64,000 bases of DNA from Gammaproteobacteria bacterium (GTDB taxonomy: Bacteria > Pseudomonadota > Gammaproteobacteria > Arenicellales > Poriferihabitantaceae): NCBI GenBank assembly GCA_030432755.1, contig JAUILZ010000005.1, positions 1 to 64,000 on the forward strand, given 5' to 3'. A model generated the notes under the pieces. The model did not search any database. It was not told the DNA's origin and worked only from the letters and a program-made list of their open reading frames with translations. Position 1 is the first letter of the stretch, and each line of letters begins with the position of its first letter. Position numbers and translations under genes: made by a program. This document shows positions 1 through 8,338 of the stretch, piece by piece.

Positions 1-2
1 GG

Positions 3-170
3 GGTCTGGGTCTCGACTGGCAACCCGGCCATCCTGCGTGGCAACGCCGTGGTGCGACCCTCTGGATTCGCGCCGAGGAGCAACAGGTTCGCGACCACCA
101 GGACGCGGCCGGGGATTTCGACACCTGGCAGGTCATGGCCGGCATACGGCTCTCCCTGTTCGGTGGGTAA
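3..170 (+). CDS. C-terminal end of a probable outer-membrane beta-barrel protein (partial)
   Basis: An open frame enters from the left edge and ends at TAA 168-170, giving 55 residues. The end reads DTWQVMAGIRLSLFGG, with alternating hydrophobic residues and a Phe close to the C terminus, as in the last strand of outer-membrane barrels. It lies 13 bases before the next start in the same direction, so it is probably the preceding gene of the ECF/subtilase cluster. The other plus frame through this stretch only extends the downstream gene and has no such signature. The family cannot be named from this fragment. Confidence 0.5.
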   Translation, partial: GLGLDWQPGHPAWQRRGATLWIRAEEQQVRDHQDAAGDFDTWQVMAGIRLSLFGG

Positions 171-183
171 CCCGGCAAACGAT

Positions 184-1563
184 ATGTTGACTGTATTCAA
201 GCTCATTCACCACCACGGACGCGCGCTCGCAGCCGCACTGTGCATACTCTCCCTGTGCCAGGCTGAAGCCCTGGCTGCCGTAGCCTCGGTGGACGTCTCG
301 CCGAAGAACACGGCGGTGGCGGGCCAGGCGCGGATCAGCCTCACCCTGCCGGCGAACGCGGCTTCGAGTAACACGCCCATCGGCAGTGTTGCCCGCATTG
401 CGCCGCTCCAACTGAGTCCCGGCAGCTTTCGCGCGAACTGGCGCCTGGTCTGCGCCAATACCGGCGACTCCGCCACTTCCGCCCACGGCGAATTCATCCT
501 CGACGGCACGGTGATCGCATTGACCGGCGGACTTTCCGAGCCCATCTGCACCCCGGCTGGCAGCGTCAGGCCGGAGAACGTGACCATTCCGCCGGAGGTT
601 GTAAGCGCGGTGGAGGCGCGCATCCGCGCACTACCCGTGAGAGCTTTCAACGGCAGGTCAGTGACCGACGCCTTTAGCGTCTACTACCGGCGCGCCTTCC
701 GAGACACCACAGGCCCGGTGCGCGCGGACCAGGTCAATATCGTGTTTCGCATCGTGGTCAGTGGAGACGTTCGCGAGGCGACGCCGGAGATCGTCGCCGA
801 GCCTCCCACTCCCGCGGCGCCGGTACTGCCACCTTTCGAGCTCACCCGGGTCGATCTCGCCTTCGACGACGGCAGCCGGCTGAAGGTGGATGACGCCGAC
901 ACCACGCGCCACCTGGTGGCGACACTCAACTACCACGGCACCGGTTTCCTGCGCGCCACTTGGGAAGTCGCGCCCGTGATCGCCGGTGGCCGGCCCCTGT
1001 TCCGCCCGCTGCCGGCCGGCCGTTCCACCGGACCACTGGCGCCAAACGCGGCGTTCGACCTGCGCGAGACGCGCACCGTGGTGCGCGAGTACCTCGGCCA
1101 GTTCCAGCGCGTCGCCCTGCAAAGCCCGCCTTTGCCCGATCAGCCCGGGCGTTACCTGGTGCGGCTCAACATCGACAGTCCAACGGCGCAGTTCGCGCTA
1201 CCGATACTCGAATACCTGGTAGGAAACGAGGAAGGAGAAACGACACCGGCGCTGGAACCCGTGGCGATGCGCCTTTCCCTCGCGGACCCCACGGCGGGTC
1301 TCACGCCGGACGCTGAGCTGCGCTGGGAGCCGGTGGGCCTCACGCGCGCCTATCGCTACGAGATCTACGCCGGCGAAACCGGCGATGACATGATCACCGG
1401 CGCGGTGTTTCCCGCCACGCGCCTCGCCGCCGGCCTGTCGCCGCTGGTGATGGAGCGCCTGGTACCTGGCAATGCCTACCGCGTACGCGTCGTCGCCATC
1501 GATGGCGAAGGCCGCGTGCACGGTGAAAGCGAATTCATCGAAACCCGGTACCACCGGCCCTGA
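184..1563 (+). CDS. Secreted protein with C-terminal fibronectin-III-like domain, unknown function
   Basis: A 459-residue protein. I chose ATG 184 because it is followed directly by a signal peptide: a basic start, then AALCILSLCQAEALA with a plausible cleavage site near residue 31. The frame stays open upstream to 49, but that part is the tail of the preceding gene in another frame. The middle (about 40-370) has beta-rich, low-complexity composition with no family I recognise. The last 85 residues (RYEIYAGETGDD to YRVRVVAIDGEG) look like a fibronectin-type-III fold. It sits between a barrel protein and an ECF sigma/anti-sigma/subtilase set, so it is probably an envelope protein of the same regulon (inference). 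Confidence 0.6.
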   Translation: MLTVFKLIHHHGRALAAALCILSLCQAEALAAVASVDVSPKNTAVAGQARISLTLPANAASSNTPIGSVARIAPLQLSPGSFRANWRLVCANTGDSATSAHGEFILDGTVIALTGGLSEPICTPAGSVRPENVTIPPEVVSAVEARIRALPVRAFNGRSVTDAFSVYYRRAFRDTTGPVRADQVNIVFRIVVSGDVREATPEIVAEPPTPAAPVLPPFELTRVDLAFDDGSRLKVDDADTTRHLVATLNYHGTGFLRATWEVAPVIAGGRPLFRPLPAGRSTGPLAPNAAFDLRETRTVVREYLGQFQRVALQSPPLPDQPGRYLVRLNIDSPTAQFALPILEYLVGNEEGETTPALEPVAMRLSLADPTAGLTPDAELRWEPVGLTRAYRYEIYAGETGDDMITGAVFPATRLAAGLSPLVMERLVPGNAYRVRVVAIDGEGRVHGESEFIETRYHRP

Positions 1564-1601
1564 CAGCGACCCGGTCCACCGCATTACCCGGAGATCCCGC
1601 C

Positions 1602-2186
1602 ATGCCCGCCGACGCAGAAGACCTCGAACTCATGGAGCGTATCGCCGCCGGCGACGAAGCCGCCATGTCCCTGCTGTACACGGAGCACGAGTCGAGCGTC
1701 TACGCCTTCGCGATGAAAAAATTGAACGATTCCCAGGCCGCCGCCGACATAGTGCATGACGTGATGATCGCGATCTGGAAAGGCGCCGCCTTCCAGGGCA
1801 GATCGAGCCTCCGCTCCTGGATACTCGGCATCGCCCACAACAAGATCGTCGACCATATCCGCAAATCCGTCAGGCACGACGCGGAAGAACTGGACGAGAG
1901 CATGAACCAGACCGAAGACGAAAGCATCACCGCCTCACCCCTGGACATGGTCCAGGCGGCGCAGAACAGCAGTTTCCTCCGGCATTGCCTGGAAAAGCTG
2001 AGCGACCTGCACAAGCAGGTGGTGCACCTGGCGTTTTTCGAGGACCTGCCCTATGGCGAGATCGCCGGGATCATCGGCGCGCCGGAAGGCACCGTGAAAA
2101 CCCGGATGTACCACGCCAAGCTGGCGCTGAAGCGCTGCCTGCAGGGCAAGATAGAAACCGATCCGCTGGGGGGAACCAACGCATGA
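1602..2186 (+). CDS. ECF-type RNA polymerase sigma factor
   Basis: A 194-residue sigma-70 family protein of the extracytoplasmic-function type. Region 2 covers about residues 20-90 (ESSVYAFAMKKL, then FQGRSSLRSWILGIAHNKIVDH). Region 4 covers about 130-185, with LPYGEIAGIIGAPEGTVKTR as the promoter -35 recognition helix-turn-helix. Regions 1 and 3 are absent, as expected for ECF factors. GGAG at 1590-1593 precedes ATG 1602 by 8 bases. The stop overlaps the anti-sigma start (ATGA at 2183-2186), which implies translational coupling. It should direct RNA polymerase to the regulon controlled by the next gene, probably including the secreted protein and subtilase alongside. Confidence 0.92.
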   Translation: MPADAEDLELMERIAAGDEAAMSLLYTEHESSVYAFAMKKLNDSQAAADIVHDVMIAIWKGAAFQGRSSLRSWILGIAHNKIVDHIRKSVRHDAEELDESMNQTEDESITASPLDMVQAAQNSSFLRHCLEKLSDLHKQVVHLAFFEDLPYGEIAGIIGAPEGTVKTRMYHAKLALKRCLQGKIETDPLGGTNA

Positions 2187-2779
2187 ACGAACATCGAGAC
2201 AACGAAGAGCTGTTGCCCTGGCTGGTCAACGGCACGCTGGAAGGCGAGGAGAAGGCCCGCGTCGAGGCCTGGCTCGCCGAGAATGAAGAGTATGCCGCGC
2301 TGCGCGACTTCGACGCGGCCGTGCGTGACCAGGTGCAAACGGAAACCGCGGGGTCCCCCGGGGCATTCGGCCTGCGCCGGCTGCAAAAGGCCATCGCCGC
2401 GGAGAAACGCGCGGCGGAACCGGCGATGCCGACCCGTGCCGCCAACGACAGCCGCTGGTGGAAGCCCGCCATCGCCGCCGCGGCGCTGGTCATCGTGGTC
2501 CAGGGCGGGGTGATCTTCGACATGTTCCGCGACCAGGACACCTATCAGCCCCTGGGCGTCGCCACCGACGGCATCACCCTGCAGGTGGAATTCGAGCCCG
2601 GCGCCACCCAGCAACAGATCAGCGAACTGTTGCGCGCCATCGACGCGAGCATCATCGATGGGCCCGCCGCCTCCGGGCTTTACCGGTTGCAGCTGGATCC
2701 CGAGCAGTCCGCGGCGGACGAAGCGCTGGCCGCGCTTCGCGAGGCGGGCGGCGTGGTGCGCTACGCGGAAGCGGAGTAA
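2183..2779 (+). CDS. Membrane-spanning anti-sigma factor with propeptide-like periplasmic domain
   Basis: A 198-residue protein translationally coupled to the ECF gene. The N-terminal part (ELLPWLVNGTLEGEEKARVE) matches the start of zinc-associated anti-sigma domains, but the usual HxxxCxxC cysteines are absent. One transmembrane helix follows at about 92-112 (PAIAAAALVIVVQGGVIF). The periplasmic part (about 125-198) has ITLQVEFEPGATQQQISELL, then ASIIDGPAASGLYRLQL and ALREAGGVVRYAEAE. That pattern of a strand, a helix, a GLYRL strand and a closing VxxAE resembles the I9/fervidolysin-like propeptide domains of subtilases. The gene after it is a secreted subtilase. Role as anti-sigma is well supported by position and topology; the propeptide likeness is my reading and has not been tested by a profile search. 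Confidence 0.82.
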   Translation: MNEHRDNEELLPWLVNGTLEGEEKARVEAWLAENEEYAALRDFDAAVRDQVQTETAGSPGAFGLRRLQKAIAAEKRAAEPAMPTRAANDSRWWKPAIAAAALVIVVQGGVIFDMFRDQDTYQPLGVATDGITLQVEFEPGATQQQISELLRAIDASIIDGPAASGLYRLQLDPEQSAADEALAALREAGGVVRYAEAE

Positions 2780-2786
2780 CAACGCA

Positions 2787-4295
2787 ATGGACAGGCTGCT
2801 GCCCGTACTGCTGGTGCTGGCGCTGGCCAGTGGCCCGGCCCTGGCGCAGGTCGGCACCACCAATGGCAATGGGCCGGGTGGGTTCACCACGACTCCTCCT
2901 GAGCCGCCCAAACCCGATTCCTACACCATCAACCCGCCTTCACCGCCGCCGAATTCCCCGGACTCGCTGGTATCGAATCCCAAGCCCAAGAAACCGGATC
3001 CCGATCCGGTTGATCTACCGACCCCTGCGAGGGATTCCTCCGCGGACAGTTCGCGTGGTGAGTCAACGGCGGATGTCGAGGCCGCTCCTGATTCCACCAC
3101 ACCGGAGGCGCCTGCCGATATTCCGGGAGGCGAGAACGCCAACGCGGTGAAGGGTACGCTGGTGCGCGGCCTGGACGAAGGCGCGGGATTTGCCCCGTTG
3201 AATTCACAGTCTGAACCGGAGTCGGCGGAGACACCGGAATTCGAGAGCGCCCAGGTGCTGGTGCAGACCAGCGACATGGACAGCGCGCGCGCCATCCAGA
3301 ACGAGTTGGCCGCGGAAGGCTATCGCGTTCGCGGGCGGCGGATCTATCGCGCCCTCGGCGTGGTGGTGATGAACCTGCGCACGCCGCCGGATATTCCGGT
3401 ACCGGTCGCGGTGGCGATGCTACGGTCGCGGTTTCCCACTGCGGAGATCGCCGCCAACCATCTCTACCGCCCGCTCGCCGCGACGGACCAGCGCGAGTAC
3501 GGGCGCACGCTGATCGGCTGGGAAGCGGCGCCGCCCTGCGCCGCCAGCCTGCGTATCGGCATGATCGACACGCCGGTGTCCGCGGAACATCCCGCACTTG
3601 CCGGGGCGCGACTGCGCACGGACAGCGTACTGCCGGCCGGCGCCGCGCCGGCGGATGGCGATCACGGCACCGCCATCGCCTCGCTGCTGGTGGGCAACGG
3701 CGCCGATGCCCTGGCGGGCCTGCTGCCCGGCGCGGAACTGGTCGCGGTAAATGCCTTCCGCGCGGCAGCGAAAGACGCCATGGACAGCAATACCGAGCTG
3801 TTACTGGCCGCGCTCGACAGTCTTCTTGGTGACGCGGTCAGCGTGCTCAACCTCAGCTTCGGCGGCCCGGACAATCGCCTGCTGGAAGTCGCTATGACGA
3901 GCTTCCACGATGCGGGTATCCCCGTGATCGCGGCGGCCGGCAACGAACGCAGCCGGGGCCCGGTCTATCCCGCCGCCTACCCGTCGGTGATCGCGGTCAC
4001 CGCCCTCGACGCGGAGCAGCGCATCATGCGCGGCGCGGTGGAGGGCGGGTACGTGGACATCGCCGCGCCGGGCGTGGACGTCTGGGCCGCGCGTGCCGAT
4101 GGCGGCGGGCGCTATTACAGCGGCACCTCGTTCGCGGTGCCTTTCGTTAGTGCCATGGCCGCCGTGCTGCGTCATGCGGCGGCCGGCTCGGAAGACACCA
4201 CCCGCGCATTGCTGACCACCACGACGGATCTTGGCGACGCCGGAAAAGACCCGGTCTACGGCAACGGCCTGCTGCGTTGGTCACCTCGCTGCTGA
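2787..4295 (+). CDS. Secreted subtilisin-like serine protease (S8 family)
   Basis: A 502-residue protein. ATG 2787 begins a clear signal peptide (MDRLLPVLLVLALASG, cleavage after ALA). The frame is open further upstream but overlaps the anti-sigma gene. A Pro/Ser-rich linker (about 25-130) precedes a propeptide-like region (about 150-235; VLVQTSDMDSARAIQNELA). The catalytic triad is visible: Asp261 in GMIDTP, His293 in DGDHGTAIA and Ser448 in YSGTSFAVP. The oxyanion Asn lies in AAAGNERS. It starts 7 bases after the anti-sigma stop. Such proteases occur with ECF/anti-sigma pairs in related bacteria. Whether it cleaves the anti-sigma factor or is simply a regulon member is open. Confidence 0.9.
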   Translation: MDRLLPVLLVLALASGPALAQVGTTNGNGPGGFTTTPPEPPKPDSYTINPPSPPPNSPDSLVSNPKPKKPDPDPVDLPTPARDSSADSSRGESTADVEAAPDSTTPEAPADIPGGENANAVKGTLVRGLDEGAGFAPLNSQSEPESAETPEFESAQVLVQTSDMDSARAIQNELAAEGYRVRGRRIYRALGVVVMNLRTPPDIPVPVAVAMLRSRFPTAEIAANHLYRPLAATDQREYGRTLIGWEAAPPCAASLRIGMIDTPVSAEHPALAGARLRTDSVLPAGAAPADGDHGTAIASLLVGNGADALAGLLPGAELVAVNAFRAAAKDAMDSNTELLLAALDSLLGDAVSVLNLSFGGPDNRLLEVAMTSFHDAGIPVIAAAGNERSRGPVYPAAYPSVIAVTALDAEQRIMRGAVEGGYVDIAAPGVDVWAARADGGGRYYSGTSFAVPFVSAMAAVLRHAAAGSEDTTRALLTTTTDLGDAGKDPVYGNGLLRWSPRC

Positions 4296-4304
4296 AGAGT
4301 TCGC

Positions 4305-4321
4305 TTCCCTGAAAGCGGGAA
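4305..4321 (+). terminator. Weak hairpin after the protease gene
   Basis: TTCCC and GGGAA pair around a 7-base loop ten bases after the subtilase stop, followed by TCTCTT. The stem is short and the U-run imperfect, so this is only a possible terminator. The rest of 4296-4428 shows nothing I can identify. Confidence 0.22.
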
Positions 4322-4428
4322 TCTCTTACCTGGCATAGACAACCATCCCGAACTGGTTATTGCCCGGGTAATCGTCGCGCTGGCACAATGCCGGGCCGCC
4401 TCAAGGCCCGCTCTCGTTACCAGGACGG

Positions 4429-6312
4429 ATGATCAGCTTCAACAAACCGTCGCTCACCAAGCTGTTCCCGTTCCTGCGCTGGACGCGGACGATGACGCGT
4501 CAGAGCGCGACCGCGGACCTGCTCGCCGGTCTCACAGGCGCGGCTATCATCCTACCCCAGGGCGTCGCATTCGCGGTGATCGCCGGCATGCCACCGGAGT
4601 ACGGGCTCTATGCCGGCATGGTGCCGGCCATCATCGCCGCGTTGTTCGGCTCGTCACGGCACCTGGTGTCTGGCCCCACCACCGCCGCCTCCATCGTGAT
4701 GTTCTCGTCGCTCAGCGTCATGGCGGTGCCGGGCTCGGAGGAATACATCTCGCTCGCCATCACCCTCGCGTTCATGGTGGGGATCCTGCAGCTCGTGCTC
4801 GGCTTCGCGCGCATGGGCGTGCTGGTGAATTTCGTCTCCCATTCCGTGGTGGTGGGCTTCACCACCGGCGCGGCCTGCCTGATTGCAGCCAAGCAGGCGA
4901 AGACGTTCATCGGCCTGGAACTGCCAGAGTCCGAATACTTTTGGCATACCCTGGGTTATCTCTGGGATCACTGGGACGCCTACCATCCACTGGTGACGCT
5001 GGTGGGGGCATCGACCGTGCTCACCGTGGTGCTGGCGCGCAAGTTCGCGCCGCGCTTCCCCGGCATGGTCGCCGCCATGGTGGTGGGATCGCTGGTGGCC
5101 TGGGCGGCCAATGCCTGGTCCGGGGTGGAGGACTCCGGCATCGAGATGATCGGCGCGCTGCCCGCCGGCCTGCCACCGCTGTCGGCGCCGGTGTTCTCCG
5201 TAGAGGTCATCCGCCAGCTCATGCCCGTGGCCCTGGCGATGACGCTGCTGGCCCTCACCGAGGCGCTGTCCATCGCGCGCTCCATCGCGATCCGCAGCGG
5301 CCAGTCCATCGAGCCCAACCAGGAGTTCATCGGCCAGGGCCTGTCCAACGTGGTGGGCAGTTTCTTCTCCTCCTACGTCTCCACGGGTTCGTTCAACCGC
5401 AGCGGCGCCAACTACGACGCCGGCGCGAAGTCGCCCCTCGCCGCGATCACCGCCGGGGTGCTGCTGGTGGCCCTGCTGCTGGTGGTCGCGCCGCTCACCG
5501 CCTACCTGCCCATGGCCGCGGTGTCGGGGCTGCTGATCGTGGTCGCCTGGCGGCTCATCAATTTCGAGGAGATCCGCAATATCATCCGGAGCGACGAGAA
5601 GGAAGCGGCGGTGTTCCTGGTGACCTTCCTCGGCACCCTGTTCCTCAATCTCGAGGACGCGATCCTGATCGGCGTCATCACCTCGCTGGTGTTCTTCCTG
5701 CGCAAGACCTCCCGCCCCAAGGTGCAGTCGCGGGTACCCCACGCCGAGACCCGGCATCGCAAGTTCGGTTCGAGTTACGGTCGCGACGAATGCCCGCAGC
5801 TCAAGATCCTGCGCATCGAGGACTCGCTCTATTTCGGTTCGGTGGCCTATGTCGGCGAACTGCTGCGCCTCTACCGCGAGCGATACGCGTCGCAGAAGCA
5901 CCTGTTCCTGCTCACCAAGGGCATCAACCAGGTGGACTACGCGGGCGCGGAACTGCTGCTCAAGGAGGCCCGCGCGCGCCGCGCCATGGGCGGACAGCTC
6001 TACATGTACCGGCTGAAGGACACAGCCACCCGGGTGCTGAACCGCGGCGGTTTCATGGAGGTCATCGGCGAGGACACGGTGTTCGACACCAAGGAGGACG
6101 CTATCCTCGGCATCTTCCAGAAACTCGACAAGGAGATCTGCAAGCGCTGCGACAAGCGCATCTTCCTCGAATGCAAGACGGTGGAGTACGTCGCTGCGCC
6201 CGGGGAAGAGGGGCCGTCCGCGGAGAAGGTCAGGCATACCCCACCGAAGGATCCGGACGACGGCCCAGATGACGGCAAGGTTCCCGGCCCTACAGCGCCC
6301 TCTCCTGCCTGA
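4429..6312 (+). CDS. SulP/SLC26 family anion transporter with STAS domain
   Basis: A 627-residue inner-membrane protein. The N-terminal two thirds hold about 10-14 helices and the family signature of an initial GAAIILPQGVAFAVIAGMPP followed by PEYGLYAGMVPAIIAALFGS and SGPTTAAS. The helix 8-9 region has GLSNVVGSFFSSY. A cytoplasmic STAS domain follows (about 455-570; LKILRIEDSLYFGSVAYVGE, LLTKGINQVDYAGAELL). The tail carries a CKRCDKRIFLEC motif and an acidic, proline-rich end. Family members move sulfate, bicarbonate or dicarboxylates; the substrate cannot be read here. It stands alone, 133 bases from the protease gene and about 100 bases before the amidase. Confidence 0.92.
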   Translation: MISFNKPSLTKLFPFLRWTRTMTRQSATADLLAGLTGAAIILPQGVAFAVIAGMPPEYGLYAGMVPAIIAALFGSSRHLVSGPTTAASIVMFSSLSVMAVPGSEEYISLAITLAFMVGILQLVLGFARMGVLVNFVSHSVVVGFTTGAACLIAAKQAKTFIGLELPESEYFWHTLGYLWDHWDAYHPLVTLVGASTVLTVVLARKFAPRFPGMVAAMVVGSLVAWAANAWSGVEDSGIEMIGALPAGLPPLSAPVFSVEVIRQLMPVALAMTLLALTEALSIARSIAIRSGQSIEPNQEFIGQGLSNVVGSFFSSYVSTGSFNRSGANYDAGAKSPLAAITAGVLLVALLLVVAPLTAYLPMAAVSGLLIVVAWRLINFEEIRNIIRSDEKEAAVFLVTFLGTLFLNLEDAILIGVITSLVFFLRKTSRPKVQSRVPHAETRHRKFGSSYGRDECPQLKILRIEDSLYFGSVAYVGELLRLYRERYASQKHLFLLTKGINQVDYAGAELLLKEARARRAMGGQLYMYRLKDTATRVLNRGGFMEVIGEDTVFDTKEDAILGIFQKLDKEICKRCDKRIFLECKTVEYVAAPGEEGPSAEKVRHTPPKDPDDGPDDGKVPGPTAPSPA

Positions 6313-6414
6313 TCCGCGGGCAGCTGCCGGTTTCGCGAAACGCGCGTTCATGCAGCGCCGGCAACGCGGTTACACTGAGCCCCGTCCCCCGATGCAACCG
6401 ACACCAGGCAGCCC

Positions 6415-7830
6415 ATGACCCGACCCCTCTGGCAGTGGAACGCACGCGACCTCGCGCGCGGCATACGTGAACGCAGCTTCAGCGCGGAAGAGGTGATGCG
6501 CTCGGTGCTGGGACGCATCGACGCGCTGAATCCCGGGATCAACGCCATCGTCACGCGTTGCGACGAGGAAGCCATGGCCGGCGCCCGCGCCGCCGATGCC
6601 GCGCTCGCCCGGGGAGACGCGGTGGGTCCTCTCCACGGCGTGCCGATGACGATCAAGATCAACATCGACGTCCAGGGACAGGCCACGACGAATGGCATGG
6701 CGGCGTTCCGCGACCTGGTGGCGCCGGATCATTCGCCGGTGGTGCAGCACCTGCTCGACGCCGGCGCCATCCTGGTGGGACGCACCAATACGCCGGAACT
6801 GTCGATGCGCGCCACCACGGACAACCCCCTGCACGGGCGCACGCTGAACCCCTGGGACCACGACGCCTCCCCCGGCGGCTCCTCCGGTGGTGGCGGCGCC
6901 GCGGCGGCGGCGGGCTTCGGTCCGATCCATCACGGCAACGACATCGGCGGTTCGCTGCGCTTTCCCGCATTCGCCTGCGGCCTGTCCACGGTCAAGCCCA
7001 CCCTCGGCCGGGTGCCGGCCTTCAATCCCTCCATGGGCGCGGAGCGCGGCCTGCTGTCCCAGCTCATGTCCGTGCAGGGGGTGATGTGCCGCGAGGTGGG
7101 CGACGTGCGCCTCGGCCTCGAGGTGATCAGCCGGGAGGATCCGCGGGATCCGTGGTGGGTGCCCGTGCCGTTCGACGGTCCGCCGCTGGACAAACCGATC
7201 CAGGTGGCGGTCACGACGGAGAGCCACGGCTATACCCTGCATCCGGAGATCAAGGCAGGCATCGGCCGCGCCGCCGACTGGCTCGCCGACGCGGGCTACT
7301 CGGTGGAGGAGGTGGAGACACCGGGCGTGGAACGGCCCGCGCAATGCTGGTTCGAGGTCCTGTTCCACGAGATCGCCGCCACCCTCGGGCCGCTGGCAAA
7401 GGAACACGGCAGCGACACCATCAACCGCCTGTTCGACTGGATGCTGTCCATGGGCAACGCGGTGGACGCCGACGGATACCGCATCGCCATCGCCGAGCGC
7501 AGCGCCCTCACCCGCGAATGGAACCGCTTCCTCGCACGCTACCCGCTGGTGCTGTCACCGTTCCTCATGCGCTCCCTCTACCCCTGGGACTACGACGCCC
7601 GCAGCGAAGACGAACTTCACGACCTCTTCCACGCCGCGAAATACAGCACCGGCATCAACTACCTCAGCCTGCCGGCGGGCGTGACCCCCATCGGCCTGGT
7701 GGACGGCCTCCCCGCCGGCATCCAGTTCATCGGCCGCCGGTTCCGCGAGGATCTGATCCTCGATGCGATGCAGGTGGTCGAGGACCACGTCGGGGTGCTG
7801 ACGCGGGAACTCTGGGAGCGCGAGGACTGA
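6415..7830 (+). CDS. Amidase-signature family amidohydrolase
   Basis: A 471-residue protein with the complete Ser-cisSer-Lys triad of the amidase-signature family: Lys81 in MTIKINIDVQG, Ser157 in the PGGSSGGGG stretch, and nucleophile Ser180 in NDIGGSLRFPA. The length is normal for the family. GatA is unlikely because no gatB or gatC lies nearby and the C-terminal half differs. The C-terminal substrate region has FLMRSLYPWDYDARSE and ends with GLPAGIQFIGRRFRED, typical of bacterial amidases acting on small aliphatic or aromatic amides. It appears monocistronic. The substrate is unknown. Confidence 0.88.
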   Translation: MTRPLWQWNARDLARGIRERSFSAEEVMRSVLGRIDALNPGINAIVTRCDEEAMAGARAADAALARGDAVGPLHGVPMTIKINIDVQGQATTNGMAAFRDLVAPDHSPVVQHLLDAGAILVGRTNTPELSMRATTDNPLHGRTLNPWDHDASPGGSSGGGGAAAAAGFGPIHHGNDIGGSLRFPAFACGLSTVKPTLGRVPAFNPSMGAERGLLSQLMSVQGVMCREVGDVRLGLEVISREDPRDPWWVPVPFDGPPLDKPIQVAVTTESHGYTLHPEIKAGIGRAADWLADAGYSVEEVETPGVERPAQCWFEVLFHEIAATLGPLAKEHGSDTINRLFDWMLSMGNAVDADGYRIAIAERSALTREWNRFLARYPLVLSPFLMRSLYPWDYDARSEDELHDLFHAAKYSTGINYLSLPAGVTPIGLVDGLPAGIQFIGRRFREDLILDAMQVVEDHVGVLTRELWERED

Positions 7831-7893
7831 GCGTACAGATACTCGCTCTGGATAAAAGGACGTGCGGTACGCGCATCCCGTTGCTCGGTCTTG

Positions 7894-8187
7894 CTACGCG
7901 GCGTCTAGACTGACTTTTTGCACGCGGTTGAGCTTTACACCCTTTTTGGCTTCGAAAAGATCATAGGCATCCTGCATGGACAGCCAGCTTTCGGGGCTAC
8001 GACCCAACGCTTTTGAAAGGCGTAGCGCCATCTCGGGGCTTACGCCACTTTGCTTCTTCAGGACCCGGTTGAGCGTGGAAGCAGCCACATCCAGCTGCTC
8101 CGCTAAATAGCGACAGCTAAGTCCAAACGGCTCCATGTAGGTAGCCTGGATAAACTCACCCGGATGAGGGGGGTTATACATAGCCAT
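7894..8187 (-). CDS. higA: HigA-family antitoxin (helix-turn-helix)
   Basis: A 97-residue XRE-family protein opening with the HigA signature NPPHPGEFIQATYMEP. Its HTH is at about 25-60 (CRYLAEQLDVAASTLNRVLK), followed by GVSPEMALRLSKALGRSPESWL. HigA binds its own promoter and neutralises the HigB RNase. The start overlaps the stop of the upstream toxin fragment by one base (TAATG), the usual higBA arrangement. Because the toxin part is cut short, this antitoxin may now be an orphan. Base composition is more AT-rich than the flanking amidase gene. It is the last gene of the minus-strand cassette-like island. Confidence 0.85.
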   Translation of the reverse strand: MAMYNPPHPGEFIQATYMEPFGLSCRYLAEQLDVAASTLNRVLKKQSGVSPEMALRLSKALGRSPESWLSMQDAYDLFEAKKGVKLNRVQKVSLDAA

Positions 8188-8336
8188 TAGTGATAATCCT
8201 CGTAGTTGACAACGTAGACATTGCCGTCCGCAAACTCAAATGTAATTCGCCAGTTACCGCTCACTGAAATTGACCGGGTAGCGGGGATTTGGTCTGGCTG
8301 CACGCGCTTGTTATTTGGTGGCTGAATCCACATCAT
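8187..8336 (-). pseudogene. higB: HigB toxin, 5'-truncated remnant
   Basis: The minus-strand frame ending at TAA 8187-8189 encodes VSGNWRITFEFADG, then VYVVNYEDYH, the conserved C-terminal half of HigB RNase toxins. HigB is usually about 92 residues. Here homology begins only near 8274. Upstream, the frame runs through IQPPNNKRVQPDQ, which is unlike HigB and coincides with an attC-like half site, then into the end of the methyltransferase gene. The N-terminal half of the toxin is therefore missing. An ATG at 8336 could give a 49-residue peptide, but activity is unlikely. Confidence 0.75.
8296..8316 (-). repeat. attC-like half site at the methyltransferase/HigB junction
   Basis: On the minus strand AAATAAC is followed by AAGCGCGTGCAGCC, which looks like the R''-L'' arm of an attC recombination site. 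No matching GTTRRRY arm follows; the sequence runs straight into the HigB coding region. It lies 23 bases beyond the methyltransferase stop, where that cassette's attC would be expected. I read it as a truncated attC fused to the HigB fragment. Confidence 0.4.
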
Positions 8337-8338
8337 GT

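Noticed and set aside
49..183. N-terminal extension of the first secreted protein
   Set aside because: It would bury the signal peptide, and the same DNA reads as the end of a barrel protein in another frame.
2658..2786. Upstream start for the subtilase within the anti-sigma gene
   Set aside because: ATG 2787 directly precedes a standard signal peptide.
4654..6351. A 565-residue open frame antisense to the SulP gene
   Set aside because: It is rich in His, Arg and Gln with no domain, and mirrors the codon bias of the real gene. GC-rich genes commonly show such antisense frames.
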